Shown here: positions 15,392-24,528 of the stretch, piece after piece
How positions within the stretch are numbered: the stretch's first letter is position 1
How the letters are laid out: each line of letters opens with the position of its first letter
Assembly: GCA_900540625.1 (NCBI GenBank)
Contig: UQGP01000027.1
Location: forward strand, 1-33,346
Origin: an uncultured Porphyromonadaceae bacterium
GTDB lineage: Bacteria > Bacteroidota > Bacteroidia > Bacteroidales > Muribaculaceae
DNA: 33,346 nt
Reading direction: 5' to 3'
Program-made: the position numbers and the translations under genes
Notes under the pieces: generated by a model
The model's input: only the letters and a program-made list of their open reading frames with translations
What the model was told of the DNA's origin: nothing
The model's database searches: none

Positions 15392-18300
15392 ATGAAGAAA
15401 ATATCTACACTTCTCGCGATACTTGCCATGGCAATGATCGCGCCTTTCAGCGCCAATGCCGGCTGGAACAGTTATAGAGTCATGCTTGATCCCGGCCACG
15501 GCGGCAGCGACCCTGGAGCAGCCGGCCCCAGCGCTCCCCATGAAGCCGAACTCGCACTGCGATGTGCCAACAGTATCGTGTCTTGGCTTAATAGTCAAGG
15601 CTGTCAAACAAAAATGACGCGTTACTCCAACGTCTACGTGTCCTTGTCGGCACGCCGTTCGGCGTCTGTAAGCTACGACCCCTATCTCTTCTGCTCAATC
15701 CACCTCAATGCCTTCAATGGCAGCGCACACGGCACGGAGACTTGGTATTATTGGTCCGGAGGCAACTCTCGCAACCTCGCCAATAAGGTGCAGACAACAC
15801 TTGTACAGCAACTCGGACGTACCAACCGCGGCGTCAAGCAAAACGGCTGGACCGTAATTACCGGTAGCGCCAACGTGCCGGCCATCCTCACCGAGGCGCT
15901 CTTTGTGGATAACCGCACCGAATGGGATATGATTAATCAGACCGGCAAGTCCGGTTTCAAGGCTTGGGTCAACGGCCACCTCTATGGCTTCTATGACTTC
16001 GGTAAAGGCGTTCAAGGTATAAACATTAGCCCCGACCCACGCAGCGGTGGCGGCTCCACTCCCACTCCCCAGCCACAGCCCACCAATCCTACGCTGACCG
16101 TTTCGACTACCAGCCTGCACTTCACCTGCTCTGTAGGTGAGAAGCCGACTCTATCGTTTACGGTTAAGGGCGAAAACCTTTCGAGCAATATTAAAATCGG
16201 CTCCAGAACTCCCGGTCGCTTCTCCACTAATGTTTCCGAACTTCCCAAAACAGGCGGAACGGTGACTGTTACATTTGCCAATGCCGACAAGGTTGGTACT
16301 TATGGCGAAGGTGGTACAGCCAATAACTATAAGTTCTTGATTGCAGTGACTAACGGCAGCCTCCGTAAAGAGGTCATCATTACAGCCGAGGTCAAGGCTC
16401 CGCCGCTGAGTCTCTCCGAAGGCTGGAATCTATCCGAAAAGAAAGGCAACAAGTCCTCGAAGGGCTATGACGCTTCGGAGATTCGCAACTTCTGCTACAA
16501 CGATGGCAAGCTCTATTGCGTATACAACCACAGCGACATCAAGGTTATTGATGCTCAGACCGGTAAAGACCTCGGCAACCTCAACAAGGGCGAAGTCGTA
16601 ACCGGCGGTACGCTGACACTCTGCGACGTCAAGGCTATCAACGGACATATCCTTGCCTGCAACCTTGCAGCATCCGGGCAGAAACTCCGCATTTACGAAT
16701 GGTCTAAGGACAACGCTCTGCCCAAGCTGGTATTTGAGACCGATAACTTCCAGGGCGCAAGCCGTGTGGGCGACTGTATGGAAATCGTAGGCACATATCC
16801 TACCGATTACTGGATTGCCTTTGGTAACGAAAACGGACAGACCCGTATCATCGAGTACCATATGCAGAATAACAACTGCGTATTGGCAAAGAACACTCCC
16901 GTATATCGTGAGGACGGAACAACTAACCTATCGACTCAGGCAACCGTCCGCGCATATCCGATGGGCGGCAACTGGTGGATCGATGGTAAGGACAGCTATC
17001 CTACCTATGTAGTCCAGAAAGATGGCAAGGCTTGCCGTCAGACCTTCGTTGACACCGGCGAAAGCTGGGGTTCGTGCCACCACGAATTCTACTGGGGCGG
17101 CCAGAAGTATTCGGCCAACCTCGTGTTCAACGGCAAGGAATACTTACCGGGTACCCAAACAATGGATCCTGAAAAGAACTACAAGGGCGCACGTATGCGT
17201 CTGATTCAAGACCTCAAGGGTGACTTCACCCGTATCCAGCAGGTAGGTGACTTCCCGAGCAACGGCCTCGGCGACACCAGCCGCAACACCAACGCCACTG
17301 GCGATATCATCGTACGTACCGACGGAAATAATTGGCTTGAAGCATGGGTACTCTCCACCAAGCACGGTATGGCTTACTACAAGCACGGTACGCCTCCCAA
17401 GACCGAGGGCCAACCTATCCAAAGCACCGAACCCATGCTCTCCGTAGACAAGAGCTCTTTGAGCTTCAGCGCTAAGCAAGGCCAGACAGCCTTACAGGAA
17501 CTCACCGTCAGCGGTTCAAACCTCAAGGGCGCCATCAATGCAACGCTCAGCGGTGCCAACGCCGACATGTTCAGCCTCTCGGCTCCCTCGCTCGGTACCC
17601 CCGGCAAGCTTTCGGTATCTTACAAGCCCACTGCAGAGGGAACGCACAAGGCCACGCTGACTCTCTCGACCCAAGGCGCAGCCAACGTAACCGTCGCTCT
17701 GACCGGTACAGGCGAAGCTACTATCGTGGTTAAGGAAGACATCGCTGCCAATACAGACAAACTGAAAGCCGAGTGGATCTACTCGACCAATAAGAACAAC
17801 ACCCCGAGCTGGACAACGTTCGACGCTAACCAGTCGGCAAACCGTGATATCGCTCTTATCGGCAGCAAACTCTATGTGCTCAATAGCAAGAACTGGGGAA
17901 CTCCTTCCGTGAATATCCTCAACGCTGAAGATGCATCGTACAAGGGTACGCTCTCTATTGACGGTGTTGCAAACGCAACCGGCAAACTTGGCGGTCTCGC
18001 TGTAGCCGATGGCAAGCTCATCGCTTCCAACATCGTAACAGCCGCTCAGAACCTCCGCGTATACATCTGGGATAACGATGCAGCCGCACCTCGCGTACTG
18101 GTACAGAAAGACGCAGCCGGCATCATCACCGGTGGTTCCGTAGCATTCAGCGGTACCCTCAACGACGGCCGTGTATGGCTCACCAAGGAAGGTGCCAATG
18201 AAGTTGTATACTTCGAAATCAAGAACGGTACCTGCGACAACAATATGCACACTATCGCACTGAAGAACGCTAAGGGTGAAGCCTTCACATACGGCGCTGA

Positions 18301-18895
18301 CGGCCGTGGTGCTTCCAAGATCTATCCCAACGCCGACGGCAGCTTCTGGATGGTACAGAAAGACAGCCAGATTGCCAAGTTCGACGCTTCCGGCAAGATT
18401 ACCGATGAAGTTCTGCCCGCAGAAGCTCTCGGTGGCTCGCGTTACGGTACAGCATTCGCTCCCTTTAACGTAGGCAACAAGAAGTACATCGCCGCTATCA
18501 CCTACAAGACCGGCAATATCGGCAATGGTCAAATCGCCATCATCGATGTTACGGACGGTGTAGCCAAGGCTAAGGCTCCTATCATCAACCTTCCTGAAGA
18601 AGGCTTCGGCTCGGTCAACAACGCCCAATTTGCTTCGACGGTTATCGCCAGCGCAGGTGGTAATCTCAACGGCAATATCAGCATCTATGCCAATGTACAC
18701 AATCAGGGTATCGGTCGCTTCTTCTATCAGGGCGAAGTTAAGGATGCCATCTCCGATATCATCAATATCGAAGACGCCTCCGCCGATGCAGAATACTACA
18801 ACCTGCAAGGTGTACGTGTAGCAGCTGACAACCTCACCACCGGCGTATACATCCGCCGTCAGGGCAATAAGGCTGAAAAAGTTTACGTTAAGTAA
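15392..18895 (+). CDS. Large secreted N-acetylmuramoyl-L-alanine amidase with propeller modules and sorting-like tail
   Basis: A 1167-residue multidomain protein. Signal peptide 1-23. An Amidase_3 domain at about 27-203 cleaves the bond between N-acetylmuramic acid and L-alanine in peptidoglycan. The zinc ligands are H36 (LDPGHGG), E51 (PHEAELAL) and H104 (CSIHLNA), and the catalytic Glu is E168 (ILTEALFV). After a Pro-rich linker comes an Ig-like domain (about 234-335), a propeller-like region (about 340-665), a second Ig-like domain (about 678-775), a second propeller-like region (about 785-1115) and a C-terminal segment (about 1122-1167, YYNLQGVRV and TTGVYIRRQGNK) resembling the type-IX sorting tails of Bacteroidales. 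Most amidases are far shorter. It probably acts outside the cell or at the surface. The targets of the propellers are unknown. Confidence 0.9.
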   Translation: MKKISTLLAILAMAMIAPFSANAGWNSYRVMLDPGHGGSDPGAAGPSAPHEAELALRCANSIVSWLNSQGCQTKMTRYSNVYVSLSARRSASVSYDPYLFCSIHLNAFNGSAHGTETWYYWSGGNSRNLANKVQTTLVQQLGRTNRGVKQNGWTVITGSANVPAILTEALFVDNRTEWDMINQTGKSGFKAWVNGHLYGFYDFGKGVQGINISPDPRSGGGSTPTPQPQPTNPTLTVSTTSLHFTCSVGEKPTLSFTVKGENLSSNIKIGSRTPGRFSTNVSELPKTGGTVTVTFANADKVGTYGEGGTANNYKFLIAVTNGSLRKEVIITAEVKAPPLSLSEGWNLSEKKGNKSSKGYDASEIRNFCYNDGKLYCVYNHSDIKVIDAQTGKDLGNLNKGEVVTGGTLTLCDVKAINGHILACNLAASGQKLRIYEWSKDNALPKLVFETDNFQGASRVGDCMEIVGTYPTDYWIAFGNENGQTRIIEYHMQNNNCVLAKNTPVYREDGTTNLSTQATVRAYPMGGNWWIDGKDSYPTYVVQKDGKACRQTFVDTGESWGSCHHEFYWGGQKYSANLVFNGKEYLPGTQTMDPEKNYKGARMRLIQDLKGDFTRIQQVGDFPSNGLGDTSRNTNATGDIIVRTDGNNWLEAWVLSTKHGMAYYKHGTPPKTEGQPIQSTEPMLSVDKSSLSFSAKQGQTALQELTVSGSNLKGAINATLSGANADMFSLSAPSLGTPGKLSVSYKPTAEGTHKATLTLSTQGAANVTVALTGTGEATIVVKEDIAANTDKLKAEWIYSTNKNNTPSWTTFDANQSANRDIALIGSKLYVLNSKNWGTPSVNILNAEDASYKGTLSIDGVANATGKLGGLAVADGKLIASNIVTAAQNLRVYIWDNDAAAPRVLVQKDAAGIITGGSVAFSGTLNDGRVWLTKEGANEVVYFEIKNGTCDNNMHTIALKNAKGEAFTYGADGRGASKIYPNADGSFWMVQKDSQIAKFDASGKITDEVLPAEALGGSRYGTAFAPFNVGNKKYIAAITYKTGNIGNGQIAIIDVTDGVAKAKAPIINLPEEGFGSVNNAQFASTVIASAGGNLNGNISIYANVHNQGIGRFFYQGEVKDAISDIINIEDASADAEYYNLQGVRVAADNLTTGVYIRRQGNKAEKVYVK

Positions 18896-18952
18896 TCATC
18901 GAATCCGATAGCGGAGTCCTCCGAGGCTCTGCCTAAGATAACCCTCAATCTA

Positions 18953-18986
18953 CGGGGACGCGCCTGGGGCGCGCCCCCGTTTTTTA
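18953..18986 (+). terminator. Terminator after the amidase operon
   Basis: CGGGGACGCGCC (18953-18964) pairs with the GC-rich arm 18968-18979 with one A-C mismatch and a tight loop, followed directly by TTTTTT (18980-18985). A strong rho-independent terminator. Confidence 0.9.
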
Positions 18987-19022
18987 TTGTCCGAACAGTC
19001 GTTTTTTTATTATCCGAACAGT
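18980..19022 (+). repeat. Direct repeat beyond the terminator
   Basis: TTTTTTATTGTCCGAACAGT at 18980-18999 and the same sequence with one change (G to A) at 19003-19022, offset 23 bases. The first copy contains the terminator T-run. The meaning is unknown; it may be a local duplication. Confidence 0.7.
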
Positions 19023-19195
19023 GAGGAATAAACGTTCGACCGGGACGACGCGCGAACCGGGACAGAGCGAAAGATTGAGCGTGGACAGAGGACGACGGAG
19101 GGCGATTTGGGAGCTTTGGATGGGGTATACGTGCCCTTTGGAAGTTTTTTGGGCGTTGAACCAAACTTTTTTACACGTCTTTCAATAATTTTTTG

Positions 19196-19203
19196 TATCT
19201 TTG
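19196..19203 (+). promoter_or_regulatory. -7 promoter element for spt
   Basis: TATCTTTG fits TAnnTTTG, 70 bases before the start codon. A T-rich run (about 19167-19172) lies near, but not ideally at, the -33 distance. Confidence 0.6.
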
Positions 19204-19273
19204 CAGCCTGATTGGTCGCCAACGACGGCTGTCAGATAGTTTATCAAACGTCGATAACATTATCACATAAACT

Positions 19274-20461
19274 ATGAAGTTACTACAGGCAAAATTAGCC
19301 AAATACACAGCGCCGCAAGAGGCCAAAGCCGCCGGCGTCTATCCCTATTTCCGCGCAATATCCTCCGAACAGGATCCCGAAGTCATTATAGATGGTAAGA
19401 AAGTCCTGATGTTCGGTAGCAACTGCTACAGCGGACTCGTTAACGACCCCCGAATCAAGGAAGCCGCAATCGAAGCAATACGTAAATACGGAACCGGATG
19501 CGCCGGCTCCCCGTTCCTCAATGGTACGCTTGACCTGCACAAGAAATTGGAGCGTCGTATCGCCGAATACATAGGCAAAGAGGACGTAATGATTTACTCT
19601 ACCGGCTTCGGTGTCAACCTCGGCGTCGTATCGTGCCTCACCGGTCGTGAAGACTATATACTGTGGGACGAGCAGGACCACGCCTCCATTATTGAAGGTC
19701 GTCGTCTGTCGTTCTCGCAGCAACTCAAATACAAGCACAACGACATGGCCTCGCTGGAGAAGCAACTGCAACGTTGCGAGCCCGATAAGGTGAAACTTAT
19801 TGTCACCGACGGCGTATTCTCCATGGAAGGTGACGTTGCCAATATTCCCGAAATCGTGCGCTTGGCCAAGAAATACGATGCCAGCGTCATGGTCGACGAA
19901 GCACACAGTATAGGTGTCTTTGGCGAAGGCGGTCGCGGTACTGTCAACCATTTCGGCTTGACCAAAGACGTGGACCTCATCATGGGTACGTTCTCAAAGA
20001 GTTTTGCCAGCCTCGGCGGATTTATCGCTACGGACAAGGAAATCACCAACTATCTGCGCCACCACAGCCGCAGCTACATATTCACGGCCAGCATCACCCC
20101 GGCCAGCACTGCTGCAGCGCTCAAGGCCATAGATATCATGATTGCCGAACCCGAGCGTCAGCAACATCTCTGGGATCTCACCAATTACGCCCTCGAAGGA
20201 TTCCGCAGCATGGGCTTTGAAATTGGTAACACGTCTACGCCGATTATCCCGCTGTTTATACGTGACGACTTCAAGACTTTTGCTATCACTCACGACCTGC
20301 TCGAAGAAGGAGTGTTTGTCAACCCGGTGGTTTCGCCCGCTGTTGCGCCTCAGGATACACTGATTCGCTTCTCCTTGATGGCTACGCACACCAAGGAACA
20401 GGTTACTACCGGCCTCGAAAAGATTCAGAAAGTCTTCAGAAAGTACAACCTCGTGCCTTAA
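19274..20461 (+). CDS. spt: Serine palmitoyltransferase
   Basis: A 395-residue PLP-dependent enzyme of the alpha-oxoamine synthase family. It most closely recalls the Bacteroides serine palmitoyltransferase, which condenses serine with a fatty acyl-CoA or acyl-ACP to make 3-ketosphinganine, the first step of bacterial sphingolipid synthesis. Visible features are GCAGSPFLNGTLDLHKKLE, H136 (DEQDHASI) stacking on the cofactor, D208/H211 (VDEAHSIG), and the PLP lysine K242 in GTFSKSFASLGGF. The length and N-terminal sequence pattern fit Spt rather than glycine C-acetyltransferase or 8-amino-7-oxononanoate synthase, which share the fold and cannot be fully excluded by sight. Monocistronic, with its own promoter and terminator. 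Confidence 0.88.
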   Translation: MKLLQAKLAKYTAPQEAKAAGVYPYFRAISSEQDPEVIIDGKKVLMFGSNCYSGLVNDPRIKEAAIEAIRKYGTGCAGSPFLNGTLDLHKKLERRIAEYIGKEDVMIYSTGFGVNLGVVSCLTGREDYILWDEQDHASIIEGRRLSFSQQLKYKHNDMASLEKQLQRCEPDKVKLIVTDGVFSMEGDVANIPEIVRLAKKYDASVMVDEAHSIGVFGEGGRGTVNHFGLTKDVDLIMGTFSKSFASLGGFIATDKEITNYLRHHSRSYIFTASITPASTAAALKAIDIMIAEPERQQHLWDLTNYALEGFRSMGFEIGNTSTPIIPLFIRDDFKTFAITHDLLEEGVFVNPVVSPAVAPQDTLIRFSLMATHTKEQVTTGLEKIQKVFRKYNLVP

Positions 20462-20490
20462 GGCATAGAACAGAATACAACTTAGAGCTT

Positions 20491-20524
20491 TATGCCGGGG
20501 CCGTGCGTCCCGGCATAATTTTTT
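20491..20524 (+). terminator. Terminator after spt
   Basis: TATGCCGGG (20491-20499) pairs perfectly with CCCGGCATA (20509-20517), 9-base loop, followed by a T-run to 20524. A clear rho-independent terminator, 30 bases after the stop. Confidence 0.92.
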
Positions 20525-20615
20525 CCCGGATACGGCACTGTTCCGAGTAAGAGGAAGGACCTTGTGGCGTTATTGTCGGCCAATGCCGACTTTCGGAACG
20601 GGCACCCGGTTCGAG

Positions 20616-20951
20616 TCACTCGAGGTCGTACGGATGAGAGTCTGATAATGCCTTGATGTCAATCATAACGCGTCTGTCGGTGCGACTCAGAAATACTATG
20701 GAAGAACGCAGCACTATGGCTACCCAGTTATCAAAGGCAATAATATGGTGGATATGAGCCAGCGGGATAGAGTGGAACAACGAGTCTTCCGGAAGCGAAT
20801 CAAGCGTGATGCTTCGGCTCTCGGCATCTTCGCGTATACCGTGCATACTGCCGGCGCAGGCATACAATGTAGGCATGTCCGGCATCGCTGGACTTTGCGG
20901 TGGAGTGGAGTATGTGTCGTACAACTCCTGTATGAGTCGGCGGTTGATCAT
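20616..20951 (-). CDS. Small protein of unknown function
   Basis: A 111-residue soluble protein that I do not recognise. It has no signal peptide or membrane segment. The N-terminus is helical (MINRRLIQELYDTY), then a Pro-rich stretch, then a beta-rich C-terminal half (HIHHIIAFDNWVAIVLRS, SIVFLSRTDRRVMIDIK) that looks like a folded small domain. The composition and codon use are protein-like and no competing frame is better. No TAnnTTTG element is seen upstream on this strand in 20952-21212. A small stem downstream (GTCGGC 20575-20580, GCCGAC 20585-20590) may end the message. It lies between spt and nagA, which run the other way. Confidence 0.6.
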   Translation of the reverse strand: MINRRLIQELYDTYSTPPQSPAMPDMPTLYACAGSMHGIREDAESRSITLDSLPEDSLFHSIPLAHIHHIIAFDNWVAIVLRSSIVFLSRTDRRVMIDIKALSDSHPYDLE

Positions 20952-21142
20952 GTCTTCTTAACGAATGTGATGTCTTGTGGTTGCTTTCTGAGAAGTATCT
21001 ATGAGCACTGAATGCATAGACGCTCATGGCGAATGTATATGTCATATAACCGCCGATGGGACGAAAAAGTTCGATGACCACCGCCGAAAAAAATCAGCGC
21101 TGCGTCGAGAGATGTGCATCGAGTGCGACTAAGCGGTTCGGC

Positions 21143-21174
21143 TTTGTCTATTCGGCGAAGTTTTTGTACCTTTG
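21143..21174 (+). promoter_or_regulatory. Promoter for nagA
   Basis: TTTG at 21143-21146, 20 bases, TACCTTTG at 21167-21174: an ideal match to the Bacteroidota consensus, 38 bases before the start codon. Confidence 0.8.
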
Positions 21175-21212
21175 TCTCACCGCTTGAGAAATACAATTAA
21201 AGAACAAACTAT

Positions 21213-22364
21213 ATGACAACACAGATTATTAACGGCCGCGTTCTCACCCCCATGGGCTGGGTTGAAGGCGGCAGTGTCCTCATCGAGGGCACCCGTATCA
21301 AGTCAATACTCAATTACAGTCGCCGCGTCGAAGGCGTGGACAAGGTCATCGATGCGCAGGGCAACTACGTGCTCCCCGGCGGCATCGATATACACGTGCA
21401 TGGCGGTGGTGGTCGAGACTTCATGGAATGCACCGAAGATGCTTTTGTGACGGCTGTTGAGGCTCATCGTCGCCATGGTACGACGTCCATATTCCCGACG
21501 CTGTCATCGTCGACGGTGCCTATGATACGCGAGGCGGCAGCCACGTGCCAGAAGCTTATGGCCGACCCCATGAGCGGCGTACTTGGTCTGCATCTCGAAG
21601 GCCCGTACTTCAATCCCAAGATGGCCGGCGGACAGCTGCCCGAGAATATCAAGGTCCCGACACCGGAGGAGTACAAGCCCATCATCGAGGATTTTACATC
21701 GATACGTCGCTGGGATGCAGCTCCGGAGTTGCCCGGAGCTGAGGAGTTTGCCTCCTATTTGCGCAGCAAAGGCATATTGGCATCGCTGGGGCATACCGCC
21801 GCTACGTATAAGGATGTCGAGAAGGGTTACCGCGCCGGCTTTACGCACGCCACCCACTTCTATAATGCTATGACCGGCAACCACAAAGAAGGTCCGTACA
21901 AGCACGAGGGTACCGTCGAATCGGTATATCTCATTGACGGCATCACCGTCGAAATGATTGCCGACGGTATCCACGTTCCGCCGGTGATGCTGCGCCTTAT
22001 CTGGAAGCAGAAAGGCGTGGAGCGCACCGCCCTGATTACGGACGCGTTGGCATGCGCCGCTTCGGACAGCAAGACAGCCTTTGACCCTCGCGTGGTCATC
22101 GAAAACGGCGTATGTATGCTGGCTGACCGTAGCGCTATTGCCGGCAGTATCGCCACCATGGACCGTCTGGTGCGCACGGCAGTGCAGCAGGCCGGAATAC
22201 CGTTGGAAGATGTGTCGCGTATGGCTTCCGAGACCCCGGCACGCATCATGGGCGTGTACGACCGCAAGGGCTCGCTTGCTCCGGGCAAGGATGCGGACAT
22301 CATGATGTTTGATGCCGACCTCAACCTCACCGGTGTCATCCAAATGGGTCGTGTAGTCGAGTAA
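21213..22364 (+). CDS. nagA: N-acetylglucosamine-6-phosphate deacetylase
   Basis: A 383-residue amidohydrolase-fold enzyme that converts GlcNAc-6-phosphate to glucosamine-6-phosphate and acetate in the cytoplasm, feeding amino sugars from wall recycling or host glycans into glycolysis. Signatures in order are H61/H63 (GGIDIHVHGGGG), the metal ligand E129 (GLHLEGPYF), H194 (LGHTAATY), H215 (THATHFYNAM), H254 (ADGIHV) and the catalytic D277 (LITDALA). The length matches E. coli NagA (382). No nagB is adjacent. The gene has its own promoter and a strong hairpin behind it. Confidence 0.97.
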   Translation: MTTQIINGRVLTPMGWVEGGSVLIEGTRIKSILNYSRRVEGVDKVIDAQGNYVLPGGIDIHVHGGGGRDFMECTEDAFVTAVEAHRRHGTTSIFPTLSSSTVPMIREAAATCQKLMADPMSGVLGLHLEGPYFNPKMAGGQLPENIKVPTPEEYKPIIEDFTSIRRWDAAPELPGAEEFASYLRSKGILASLGHTAATYKDVEKGYRAGFTHATHFYNAMTGNHKEGPYKHEGTVESVYLIDGITVEMIADGIHVPPVMLRLIWKQKGVERTALITDALACAASDSKTAFDPRVVIENGVCMLADRSAIAGSIATMDRLVRTAVQQAGIPLEDVSRMASETPARIMGVYDRKGSLAPGKDADIMMFDADLNLTGVIQMGRVVE

Positions 22365-22387
22365 GACGCAGCCTCATTACGGCACAT

Positions 22388-22432
22388 AAAGCAAGCCGCC
22401 GCGGAAGTCAAGATTCCGTGGCGGCTTGCTTT
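22388..22432. terminator. Bidirectional terminator between nagA and the outer-membrane protein gene
   Basis: A 19-pair stem (22388-22406 with 22414-22432, one G-T wobble) with AAA at one foot and TTT at the other. It lies between convergent genes ending at 22364 and 22501. Confidence 0.88.
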
Positions 22433-22500
22433 GTGAGTGTGTGTAGGCTGTCGTGGCGACAGCGGATGCTCACGTATGTCGTGGGTACGTTGTAAATGCC

Positions 22501-23109
22501 TTAGAAGAAATATGCGACGCGAAGGGTCCAACCTTTTGTCTTGGCGCTGAAGTCCTCAAGGAGCTTGGTCTTGAGGGCGTAAGTCATGCCCCAAGTGTAT
22601 CCGCCGATGACTTGCCAACGGCGAAAGATTTCGACACCCACGCCCACGGCCAGCGAGAGGTCGCCGCCGGAGTACTTGAAGGCATCGCCTCCGGCATGTG
22701 CCGCTTGGATGTTGAATTCGGGGCCGAAGTATGCCAGCGGAGCCAGTTTTTCCTCGAATCCGTTGAGTCGTGTGAACTTAAAGCGCAGATGCACGGGGAT
22801 GTGGATGTTGTGCATCATTGCGGTTTCCTTGCCCATGCCGAGGGCCGACCACATTTTCTTTTCGCCCAGATTGACCTTGGCGCTCTGCTGCTCGTACATC
22901 AGTCCGAAGTCGAGTCCGAAGCCTATGCCCGGGAACATCATTTCGCCCATGATGCCGGCGCCGTAGCCTACGCCTTGGGTGACGGATACTATATCTTGTT
23001 TGAAATTGAGGTCTGTATAGTTGGCCCCGGCGACGGCGCTCCAGCGAAATTGTGCGTGGGCGGCCACGGAAACGGCGGCCAAAGCTATGATGATGAGGAA
23101 TTTCTTCAT
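22501..23109 (-). CDS. Outer-membrane beta-barrel protein
   Basis: A 202-residue exported protein. The start at 23109 is chosen because it opens a classic signal peptide (MKKFLIIIALAAVSVAAHA, cut before QF); the upstream extension of the same frame is Arg-rich antisense of hisS and is not coding. The mature part has alternating-hydrophobic strands (FRWSAVAGANYTDL, GYGAGIMGEMMFPGIGFGLDFGLMYEQ, LSLAVGVGVEIFRRWQVIGGYTWG) and ends in a Phe-terminated strand (WTLRVAYFF), as in PorT-like or OMP_b-brl family barrels of 8 strands. It begins 20 bases after hisS stops, so it is co-transcribed. The role is unknown; porin-like, structural or secretion-related are all possible. Confidence 0.87.
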   Translation of the reverse strand: MKKFLIIIALAAVSVAAHAQFRWSAVAGANYTDLNFKQDIVSVTQGVGYGAGIMGEMMFPGIGFGLDFGLMYEQQSAKVNLGEKKMWSALGMGKETAMMHNIHIPVHLRFKFTRLNGFEEKLAPLAYFGPEFNIQAAHAGGDAFKYSGGDLSLAVGVGVEIFRRWQVIGGYTWGMTYALKTKLLEDFSAKTKGWTLRVAYFF

Positions 23110-23129
23110 TGCGATATGGTGTAAGTGTT

Positions 23130-24503
23130 TTATGCTTTGAGTGTTGCGGCCATAGCGTCGATGTCGGCGGCGCTGACTGTCGATTGTTCGCCGGTGCGCA
23201 TGTTGCGCAGGGTGACGGTCCCGGCGGCCAGCTCGTTGCTGCCGATGATGGCCACGTAGGGCACGGCGGCCGCATCGGCCCATGCCATTTGCTTTTTCAT
23301 CTTGGCGGCGTCGGGATATACTTCGACGGCAATGCCTTGGCGACGCAGGGCGGCAGCCAGGCGCAGGGCGGCAGCCACCTCGTCGGCGCCGAGGTTGGCA
23401 AACATCACTTGTGCACCGCTGTCTGTGCCTTCGGGGAACAAGTTGAGCGTGGTCATGACGTCATAGATGCGGTCAGCGCCGAAGCTGATACCCACGCCAC
23501 TGAGACCGGGAGCGCCGAATACGCCCGTGAGGTTGTCGTAGCGTCCGCCGCCGGTAATACTGCCTATGGGCGTATCCAAGGCCTTGACTTCGATGATGGT
23601 GCCGGTGTAGTAGTTGAGACCGCGAGCCAGCGAGACATCCAAGTCGAGCGTGGCACGCAGTCCGAGGTTGCGTGTCCCGTCGATGACCGTGCGCAGTTCC
23701 TCGACGCCCTTGGCGCCGGTTTCGCTACCGGCCAGAAGCTCCTGCAGGCGTGCCATACGCTCGTCCGTAGTGCCGGAGATGTCCAATATCGGCTGTAGCG
23801 CGTCTACGGCCTCGGGTGACAGGCCGCGTTCGATAAGTTCGGCATTGACGTTCTCGCGCCCGATTTTGTCCAACTTGTCTATGGCTACGGTGATGTCCAC
23901 GATGCGCTCGGGTGCGCCTATCAGCTCGGCGATACCGGCCAGGACCTTACGGTTGTTCAATTTGATGGCCACGCGAATGCCCAGGCGTGCAAATACCTCG
24001 TCGATAAGCTGCAGCAGCTCGACTTCGCATAGCAGCGAGTCGGTACCTACGACATCGGCGTCGCACTGGTAGAACTCGCGATAGCGACCCTTTTGCGGTC
24101 GGTCGGCACGCCATACGGGCTGTATCTGGCAGCGCTTGAAGGGCATAGACAACTCGGCGCGGTGCATCACCACGAAGCGGGCAAAGGGCACTGTCAGGTC
24201 GTAGCGCAAGCCCTTCTCGGCCACGGCCGAGGTGAGGTGGCCGATACTCTCGGCGGCGAGGTCCTTGCCCTCGAGGCCGCGTGTCCATTCGCCCGAATTG
24301 AGAATCTTGAAGAGCAATTTGTCGCCCTCCTCGCCATACTTGCCCATAAGGGTGGAGAGGTTCTCCATAGCCGGCGTTTCGATAGGACGGAAGCCGTAAA
24401 GTGCAAATACCGAGCGTATTGTATCGAATATATAATTGCGACGAGCCATCTCCGCAGTATTGAAATCGCGGGTGCCCTTAGGTATGGAAGTCTTTTGTGC
24501 CAT
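23130..24503 (-). CDS. hisS: Histidine--tRNA ligase
   Basis: A 457-residue class II aminoacyl-tRNA synthetase that charges tRNA-His. KGTRDF (residues 9-14) is the N-terminal signature. Motif 2 is PVWRADRPQKGRYREFYQCDADVVG. The histidine-specific region is LARGLNYYTGTIIEV followed by GGGRYDNLTGVFG, and the C-terminal anticodon-binding domain (VMFANLGADE onward) ends the protein. The length is normal. It is expressed from the promoter at 24626-24656 through a leader containing three tandem repeats, and it is followed in the same transcript by an outer-membrane protein gene. Confidence 0.97.
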   Translation of the reverse strand: MAQKTSIPKGTRDFNTAEMARRNYIFDTIRSVFALYGFRPIETPAMENLSTLMGKYGEEGDKLLFKILNSGEWTRGLEGKDLAAESIGHLTSAVAEKGLRYDLTVPFARFVVMHRAELSMPFKRCQIQPVWRADRPQKGRYREFYQCDADVVGTDSLLCEVELLQLIDEVFARLGIRVAIKLNNRKVLAGIAELIGAPERIVDITVAIDKLDKIGRENVNAELIERGLSPEAVDALQPILDISGTTDERMARLQELLAGSETGAKGVEELRTVIDGTRNLGLRATLDLDVSLARGLNYYTGTIIEVKALDTPIGSITGGGRYDNLTGVFGAPGLSGVGISFGADRIYDVMTTLNLFPEGTDSGAQVMFANLGADEVAAALRLAAALRRQGIAVEVYPDAAKMKKQMAWADAAAVPYVAIIGSNELAAGTVTLRNMRTGEQSTVSAADIDAMAATLKA

Positions 24504-24528
24504 TGTGTGTCTGCGGCCTCGGTTTCCC

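Larger units (their letters stand above)
18896..19273. other. Intergenic region between the amidase and spt
   Basis: 378 bases holding the amidase terminator (18953-18986), a 20-base direct repeat (18980-18999 and 19003-19022), a G/A-rich stretch at about 19020-19140 with no recognisable feature, and the spt -7 element (19196-19203). No supported ORF. Confidence 0.6.

Noticed and set aside
17516..18808. 430-codon minus-strand open frame opposite the amidase C-terminal half
   Set aside because: The sense protein continues through this region with repeat structure and a sorting-like tail; the antisense frame is a by-product of strong codon bias.
23110..23283. N-terminal extension of the outer-membrane protein frame into hisS
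   Set aside because: The extension is Arg/His-rich antisense of hisS, and a perfect signal peptide starts at 23109.
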